Source: Carettochelys insculpta (Eukaryota; Chordata; Testudines; Carettochelyidae). Taken from it: a stretch of DNA of 64,000 nucleotides. The notes under the pieces were generated by a model. That model did not search any database and had not been told where the DNA came from. It saw nothing but the letters and a program-made list of their open reading frames with translations. Position numbers and translations under genes: made by a program. This document shows, piece by piece, positions 53,101 through 62,100 of this stretch; position 1 is the first letter of the stretch, and each line of letters starts with the position of its first letter. Where the stretch lies: positions 11,448,501 to 11,512,500 of the forward strand of contig NC_134148.1 in the NCBI RefSeq assembly GCF_033958435.1. Direction: 5' to 3'.

Positions 53101-56100
53101 CGATCTGTGTCGTCGCGGAGGTCTCGCTCTCCCAGGCATCGGGGATACACACCCCGCGAGTGGTCTAGGTCTCCATCCTCGGACCCTTGCCCGTGCTGCC
53201 ATGGTTGTCCTTATCATGCTGGACACAGACACCACAGGCCTACGCACAGGGGCAGGTTCCCCCCGGCCGCTCAGTACCCCTGTGGACACTCCCGATTGGG
53301 GACGGAAACACAGTTGTCTCAGGGGGAGTTATTTGTAGAACCCCGAGACTTTCCTTCACAATCCTCCAGCGGGCAAGTGTATCATCGACCGCAGGAGCCC
53401 GAGGGTTCCAGGGAAGTTTACCCTAGTGGTTCCTCCTCATCCTCCCCAGATGAGGCCATGGCCCCCGGGGATGTCTCTCCCCCAGATGACCTCAAACAAT
53501 TTCAGGAGCTGTTTAAAAGGGTGGCTTTCACGCAAGACATCCAAACGGCAGAGGTGCAGGAGAAACATCACAAACTCCTAAAAAATTTGAGACCCCCGGC
53601 TTCATCCAAAATTGCTATTCCGCTGGACGAAGCTATTCTGGAGTCAGCCACTACCATATGGCAGACTCCGGCCTCTGTTCCGCCTACGAACAAGAGAGCG
53701 GATAAGAAGTACTTCGTCCCGGTAAAGGGCATGGAGTTTCTCTTCAGTCACCCACAACCAAATTCGTTGGTGGTCGAATTGTCCCAGCAGAGGTCAAAGG
53801 CTTCTCAGTACAAATCGGGGGGATCGGACAAAGAAGCTGGAGCTGTTTGGCAGGAAAGTATATTCCTCTTCTACCCTGCTAATGAGAGTGGCAAATTATG
53901 CGGCACACCTAGCAAACCACAATTTTGAAAATTACTCCAGGCTTACTCCCCTCATGGATTCACTTCCAGAGGACAAAAAGCCGGTGTTAAAGGTGATTGT
54001 GCAAGAGGGCTATGCAGCATCGTGGATAGGAGTCCAGATTGCCCTGGACGTGGCAGATACGGCGGCACGTTCAACGGCAACAGCAGTGGTCATGCGTTAG
54101 AGAATTCTGTCTCCAGACATCGGATATCCCGAGGGACCTACAGGCGAAGATCATGGACCTTCCCTTTGATACACAAAAGCTGTTTGCAGACTCAACCGAC
54201 TTGGTCCTCCACTCCAGTAAGGACTTGACAGCTACACTTAGAACCTTGAGTATTTACACTCCTCCATACAGGAAGAAAAAATATTATCCTCACCAAAGAC
54301 GCTACGCATACCAACCACAGCGTGCTCAATATCAACGGGGTACGAGCAAGGGTGCCATCAACAGCAGCAACTGTACAGAACTCCCAGGCGACGTTCTCAA
54401 CAAAGCCGTATGCCCTCGGAACAGGCCCAAAGGCAACAAGTTTGATGGGTATGTCGGGGGCTGCACTATCACTACCATCGCTCAATGCCACTCTGTTCTC
54501 ATGTTCCATCATCGCCTCAGACCGTTCCACTCCCAATGGCAAAAGATCACCGCAGACAAATGGGTACTGGAGATCATAGCCACGGGTTACGCGATCCCCT
54601 TCCAGTCGCTCCCACCGACGAAACCTCCCTCCAGGCCTCACCTCTGGGACGCTGCCGACGAGGCGAGGCTCAAGCAGGAGGTGGATCACCTTATGTTCAT
54701 AGGGGCGGTGGAAAGAGTGCCGGAAAAATTGCAGGGGAAAGGTTTTTATTCACGCTACTTCCTAACAGAGAAGAAAACAGGAGGATGGAGGCCCATCCTA
54801 GATCTTCGGGGCCTCAACCGCTACTTGCGCAAGCAACGTTTTCGGATGATCAGTCACCTCGATACTCACGGCACTGGAGGATGGAGATTGGTTTGCAGCC
54901 CTCGACTTACAAGATGCTTGCTTTCACATAACAATCCACCTGGCACACAGACGCTTCCTCCGCTTCATGGTTGGCAAGGAACACTTCCAGTACAGGGTCC
55001 TTCCGTTTGGCCTCTCCTCGGCCCCCAGAGTCTTTAACAAAACCCTGGCAGTGGCGTCAGCCTACCTGCACAGACGGGGTGTTTATTTTCCTATATCTGG
55101 ACGACTGCCTGCTGAAAGGGGCCTCGAAGGCAGAGGTCTCATGCATGATACACGTCACAGCGGACATGTTTTCTTCCCTGGGCCTAGTCATCAACCTCGC
55201 AAAGTCAAAGACCGACCCCACACAAAATATAGAGTTCATAGGGGCGCGCATAAACTCTATCACAGCAAGGGTGTACCTACCTGACGCCTGCTTCTGCACC
55301 ATCAGTTTGCTGGTGCAAGTCGTCATATACAGCCCCACGGTGCCGGTCTTAACGTGCTTACAGCTGCTGGGCCATATGGCAGCAGTGACGTTTGTGGTAC
55401 AGAATGCCAGATTGCACATGCAAAGCCTGCAGCATTGGCTGGCGAGCGTTTACAAACTGGCATCCCACACTGTCCACAGGGTGGTGTCGCCCACGACAGA
55501 GGTGCGCAGATCCCTGGCATGGTGGGCAAATCCCAAGAACCTGCTAGCAGGGGTGCCCTTTCACCAACCACAAATTTCTATTTTTCTTACTACCGATGCC
55601 TCCCACATAAGATGGGGAGCGCACATCAGCGATAAGGTGACTCAAGGGCTATGGTCCCCTGCGGAACAGACACCGCACATAAACATACTGGAGCTCAGAG
55701 CAGTGTTCAACGCCTGCAAACATTTTCGAGATTACCTACATGGCAAAGTAGTTGGGATCAATACCGACAATACCTCCACTATGTTTTACATCAATCGACG
55801 AGGAGGAACACGATCCTGTGCCCTGTGTGTGGAAGCAGTCCGATTGTGGAACTGGTGCATCGCCAACAACATAACATTGAAAGCCTTGTACTTGCCGGGC
55901 GCTCACAACGTGAAAGCAGATCAGCTGAGCAGGCGCTTCGCACTCACGCATGAATGGCAGATCTGCTCCGATTTCCTATGGTGCATTTTTCGTACATGGG
56001 GGTTTCCCCAGGTCGATCTGTTTGCCACCCAGCACAACAAGAAGTGTCCCCAGTACTGCTCCAGGGCAGGAGTGGAGCGGGGGTCCCTGGGGGATGCATT

Positions 56101-59100
56101 CATGATCTCATGGAGGGGCCCCCTACTTTATGCGTTTCCCCCCACAGCGCTTATCCACAAGGTCTTGCAGAAAGCCAGAAGGGGGAGAGCTCGCATGATA
56201 CTCATAGTCCCAACGTGGGATCGGCCGCAATGGTTTCCCTTGCTTCTGCGCATGTTGGACCGCCCACTGCTCCCTCTACCGGTGGCACCAGACTTACTCA
56301 CGCAGGCTCAGGGGCCCATAGTGCACCCACACCCTCAGGGTCTGCGCCTACAAGCATGGCTAATCCATGGCTCAGCTCCTTAGAGAGCACGTGTACGGAG
56401 GGAGTAGAACAGGTTCTGGAATGTAGCCGAAGGACCTCCACTAGGAAGACTTACAGGCAGAAATGGACTCAATTCACAGCATGGTGTTCCGCCAAGCAGT
56501 TAGCTCCCCTTGACATTCCTGTACCTGTAATACTAGTGTACTTATTGGACAGCAAGAGAGGTGGGCTTTCTCTATCCTCGCTAAAGGTCCACCTCGCCGC
56601 TATGTCAGCCTTTTGGCATACAGAGGAAGGGCCCACGGTATTCGCCCATCCTGTCGTTACTACGTTCTTGAAGGGGCTGGTAAACCTGTACCCCCCCTTG
56701 GAAACTGCTTCCACCATCGTGGAATTTGGACTTGGTGCTCAGCACGCTAACGGGGTCCACCTTTTGAACCATTAGCCACAGTTCCCCTACGTCTCCTTAC
56801 GATAAGAACGACCTTCTTCCTTGCAATTACATTAGCCCGCAGGGCGAGTGAGCTCGCAGCAGTGACGGCTCCGCCGCCCTGCTCAGTATTCTCAAAGGAG
56901 GCAGTAACCTTAAGGCTGCACCCAGCCTTTGTTCCAAAAGTTTCTTCGGAATTCCATCTTAACAAACCAATAGTTTTACCCTCGTTTTACCCAAAGCCTC
57001 ACAGCTCCAGCAAGGAGGCATGCCTGCGTTTCCTGGATGTGAGGAGGGCGTTGGCCTTCTACATAGACAGAACTAAGCCCTTCCGGAAAACGGACAGGCT
57101 TCTTGTCTCTCTTGCTCCCAGGTCAAAAGGAGGAGGTCTCTCTTCAAAGAGAATCTCAAAGCACATTGTGTCCTGTATAAAAATGTGCTACGAGTTTCGA
57201 AAGACTCCTTTGCTGGCCCTGCCTTGGGCTCACTCCACCAGGGCGGTGGCGTCGTCAACAGCCTTCTTCAAGGGCATCGCGTTGAAAGACATCTGTAGAG
57301 CGGCGACCTGGTCATCCTACGACACCTTCGCCAAGCATTATGCCCTGCACCGGGTATTCGAAGAGGATACCCGTCTGTCGACAGCAGTCCTCTCGGGGGC
57401 AAGCTGCACATAAACTGATTACCCACCTCCTTACTTGGGTTACTGCTGGGTAGTCACCTATTGTGGAGCACCCACAGGGACCACTCGAAGAAGAAAGAGA
57501 AGTTACTCACCTATAGTAACGATGGTTCTTCGAGATGTGTCCCCGTGGGTGCTCCACCACCTGCCCATCCTCCCTGCTTCGAATCTCTGTCTAGTGTTTT
57601 TCAGGAGTATTCGAGGCGGTTGGTCAAGGAACTGGCGGGGACTGGATTGCACACGTGGCCGGGGGTGCGCAGGGGAGCGTTGCGCGCCGGCGCATGCGCG
57701 ATCCAGGAGAAACTGCTGGAAGATTTCCGATCTGCGGCACTGGGCAAGCCCGACACCTATTGTGGAGCACCCACAGGGACACATCTCGAAGAACCATCGT
57801 TACTACAGGTGAGTAACTTCTCTCTCCCTATTCACACCTTTAAAAGTTGCCACACTTCCAAATGCGCTTTCAAACTGCCCAGTGTGCTTTCAAACTGCCC
57901 CTCTCTGCAAAACAAACACTCAGGTACTCACACAGATATTCAGACTGCCCCCTCTTCAAAACAAAACAAGTGCTCAGACACACAGACAGCTGTTCAACCC
58001 ACCAGCTTACAACACAGCCCCCCAAATGCCACACTCACTTGAGCTCCTCTTGGATGCTTTTATTGATGACTGTATTCCACATACTGACAAGACTATCTGA
58101 TAGTTGGCCTTGCCACAATATTTTTTCCTGATGAACTAAAGTTTACCAACAGGTATTTCTTAGTGGTACTTCATATAGAAAAGAAGTGTACAATTGCAGA
58201 GACTATGTAGTAGCTGTGGAAATTTTTACTTGCTAATGTCAGCCACTGTATCCTTTTTCTCATGAGCACTTGAGTAAAACATTCAAAATATGGTTCTGAG
58301 TTGAAATTTTGAATGGGCTTTTTTTGGCTGCAATTCCAAGAAAAACCTGAAGAGCAACGTGCCAAGCTGTTGTTTTCAGGCATGGTGTCTGTACAGAAAT
58401 CTAAGTTTTCACTTGTTCCATTCTCTTCTCACTTCCCAGATATTCATGTAGAAGTAGGGGAGAAACTGAATGTCAATAGAGATTGAGTAGATATTATTTA
58501 AATCCTTTTTTGTTATATTTTCAGGAGTATCCTATCTAGTGCTTCTCAACCAGATGTTGAAATTTTGCAGCCAGTAAATCTGGTTTTGTCAGTCCAGAGA
58601 AATTTAGCAGCAACTTGGTATCACGATATTCCAGCAATTAGTATCAAAGGAGACCTAAAACCTATGCAGGTAATGCTAAGGCAAACTTAAGTATTTCTGT
58701 GATGTTTACAAGCTGTGCCTAATCTTGTTTTATAGCACTTAATGAAGTTGAGTGCATTATACAATAAACCAACATAAATAGAATCCTGTATTTAGGATCA
58801 GCTGATCCTGGCAGAGTTTAGATACATAGTTTTATGGGTTAATAGCCAGCAGTATCCAGTCGTTTGAGATTTCATTTTTTAAGCAGATACTTAAAACAAG
58901 CACACCAAACCTGACTACTTGATCATAGCAAGAAAGAAAAATGCTGTGTTGGAATCCAGAAGCTAGGCTGCAGGTTCTGAAGCTAAGCTTACTTTGACTG
59001 CCTCATATTATGCAAAACAAAGCAGCAGTCTTGTAGCACTTGAGAGACTAACAAAATAAATTATTAAGTGATGAGCTTTCATGCGACAGACCTGAAGAAG

Positions 59101-62100
59101 CTCATCACCTAATAAGTTATTTTCTTAGTCTTTAAAGTGCTACATGACTGCTGCTTTGTTTTGTTAGAATACAGACTAACTGCTACTTCTCTGTTACTGT
59201 ATTATGTGGTTATTTGAGTGAACATTGGCTTATCTGTTTACAATAAAAGCTCATAATTATCAGACCTCAGCTTTTTCCTCTCACTCTCTCTCCCCAGTCA
59301 TTTCACAGTATAGTACAGGTCTTACTTTAATGGCCTCAAGAGTCCCAAATTTTATCCAGCAATCAGACTAGGTTGCCTGGCCCCATACCAATTAATGCAT
59401 TGGGCCTTTTTGGCCTGTACCATCACAGGATTCTTCTCTTACTAGAAATGATGCTCCTGGGATTGGAGATGTCAGTCCCTTGGTCAGAATCTATCAGTGA
59501 CGTGGCACAAGCTTGTGCACATCACAGCAAAAGGCCCAGTGTAGCTTTTCAAATTTTGGAAAACCTTTAATGTGTGAACAACAAATTTTTAGAGGTGAAG
59601 GATTGGCCTGTAAATGTGTATTGCAGTTCCTTACTTATGAATGGTATTGATAATCATATATTCACAACATACCATTTTGTACTAGGATTCCTTCATGTTG
59701 AATTACTTCTTTACTCTGTCATAAAGAGTTGCTTCGTAGCTTAATGCTTTTCAGACTTAATGTTCCCTGCTTTTCTTTACATAGGCAAAGCAACTCTGTT
59801 TCATTTGGCATTAATGCACTCTTTCATTAAATAATTATTAAGCTATATGGGACCAGCAATCACCTGAAAGCATTGAATTACGTTCTTTTTGTTTACAACA
59901 TTTAATAAGAAGCAGCAAATGGTATCTTGGGCAATGGGGGAAATATTTGTTTGAGAATTTTTGGGTATTTTCAGCTGAGTTTGTTGGTTTTTCAATCAAA
60001 TTTTAAACTGGTTTACAGAGGAAGTGTCTGTTAATTAGCATGTCGGTGGGAATTGCTGGAAAGGAAAGACCTTCAGTAATATCAAATCAGTTGCACTGAA
60101 GAGTTTAGGTTGGGTAATTTGGATGTGACATGTTAATGGTACTACTAATAAAAAGGCCTGTTTTCAATATATGTTGGTGAATGTCTTTTGTGGGAATTGC
60201 TGCGTGTCTGCCAATTTATAGATTGCTCTCAGTGAAGATGACCTAACTGTCCTCATGAAAATTTTGCTGAATAATCTTGGAGAGGCTTCCTCCCAGCCAA
60301 GTGCTACACAACAGACATTTCAGGAAGCTCAAAAAACTAAAAAGGAAAAAGGTCAGTGATGCTCACTTCTATGAAGGTACAACTTGAATGTAAAATTTGG
60401 AGTTCAGAAAAAGATCAACTGTTAGTTAATGATTACAAGTATTTTGAAAGTGTAACATTGGTAAACGAATGCATTGTTCTCTGTGATGTTAGCATACATG
60501 GAGCGCATCCATTATTGCAGTTACGTGCTGTGTATTTCTTCTTTTGCTTAGTTATGCACTAGAACTGTAGTATAGATATTTACTTTTGACTTGTTGAATT
60601 CACTTAATGGATCATGGGGAAGTTGATGAATACAACAAAATCTGTAGCTAGTGGAAGAGTAGTGGTATTAGGAAGCTGAATAAAAAACCAGAATATTTAA
60701 GGTATTTTTACTCATTGCTTTTGTAAAATAAGCTTCATTTCTAAATTCAACGTTACAAATTGCTTTTGTAGATGCATTTCCTTGGGGTAGATTGACAGCC
60801 CATGCAAATCATAAACCAGAAAACTAACGAGATTCATTATCATACGTAAATGTGCCTTCTGTTTTTATTTAGATGGAATAGTTTCACACACAGAGTCAAC
60901 GATATTAACAAGATGCTAGCAGCAACGAAGGGTTCTGTGGCACCTTATAGACTAACAGAAAAGTTTTGAGCATGAGCTTTCGTGAGCACAGACTCACTTC
61001 TTCAGATGCATGAAGATGTAACTTCTTTGTTGCTGTTAGAGATCCAGACTAACATGGTTACCCCTCCTATACTTAACAAGATGCTGACATTGTTCACGTT
61101 AAAAACCCTAAAGCAGTGCTTAGGGCTTGGTATACAGAGATCTCAGCTTGCTCAGGGCCATTATAAACACATCTTTAAAATCGCTTATGACCATTTATTA
61201 TGTATGCACAAAAGAAGGAAAAACAGTTAAAACATTTGAAATGTAAAATACTAAGTTAAGGATTTAATTTTAGCCCCAACCATTGTTCTCTTTTGCTGAA
61301 GAGTTTTTAGGAGAGAGAACCTCTTTCTTTGACAGTCTTAGATGGTACTCATGACAGTAATAGCTGTCCTTTTTGGGTAACAGAAAGGTTGATAGAGATG
61401 GTTTGGTACTTGTTTTGCTGTTTCTTAGGAAAACTAGAGAGAGAGACATATGGGATGGAAGAAGGAACAACAGCAAAGATAGGAAGTGCAGCAACTGGCT
61501 TGGATGCTGACTCTTACTTGCAGCCTTGTTGCTACAAAAACAAACGCAGAGCACACGATCTTATGGATTCTTCCAGGAACTGGAACATTTCTACCAGCAT
61601 CAGTCTGACTAGAGTGTTGGTTTTAATTGTCTTTCTGGTTACAGGTTAACAGCCGTGTTGCAAACAGTTGAACAGGCATATATACAGTCTGTCTTAGCCA
61701 GCTAAGACTGTTTTTTCCTATTGGGAGAAAGGAGTGGGATGAGGAAGGGAAGAAAAATATGGGAAATGGGCCCATGGCAGGCAGAGAAACAACCAGGTAA
61801 ATCTGTAGGATTCAGCTGGAGCCAGTTCAGGTGGCAGTGTCATATGGGACCCTTTCTCTCTTTGGCCTCATCTGGTCTGGACATCCCTCATATCAGCATG
61901 ACAAAGGCTTAGTGTCCTCGAAGATGGTGACAGAGGCAATTGCGTTGTTTAAGCTGGCTTGCTCAAGAAGCCAGTATCTTCCCTTAATTTTTCTTTAAGG
62001 GAACCAAGAAAAGAATGATGGATGCAATAGGCCATTCTCTCATTTTGTCCAATAATTAGGCCTCATTTATGATAAACCAGTTTTGGTTCATTGATTTTTG

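Larger units (their letters stand above)
51745..57823 (+). mobile_element. DIRS-type retrotransposon, copy 3 (about 6.1 kb, structurally complete, coding frames broken)
   Basis: Layout as copy 1: left repeat from TTCTTCTTCGAGTGGTCCCC, gag-like ORF, RT-RNase H, recombinase, internal complementary region (57455-57557) and right repeat ending GGTGAGTAACTTCTCT. The left end abuts the CR1 5' end with no spacer. No target duplication, as expected. Every ORF carries at least one frameshift, so it is not autonomous. Confidence 0.93.
42464..58524 (+). other. VPS13C: Intron 17, 16 kb, compound transposon array
   Basis: After about 730 bp of AT-rich sequence come DIRS copy 2 (43199-49060), a 3'-less antisense CR1 (49055-51744) and DIRS copy 3 (51745-57823). 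A further 700 bp of AT-rich sequence leads to exon 18. Nothing recognisable was seen at 42470-43198 or 57824-58524. Confidence 0.85.

Noticed and set aside
5232..57823. Endogenous retrovirus interpretation of the RT-containing elements
   Set aside because: No direct LTRs, protease, integrase or envelope; a tyrosine recombinase, inverted terminal repeats and an internal complementary region identify DIRS instead.
61429..61650. Possible extra VPS13C exon after TTTCTTAG in intron 19
   Set aside because: The encoded text does not resemble VPS13, no suitable donor fits the phase, and exon 19 already joins exon 20 with a completed Asp codon.
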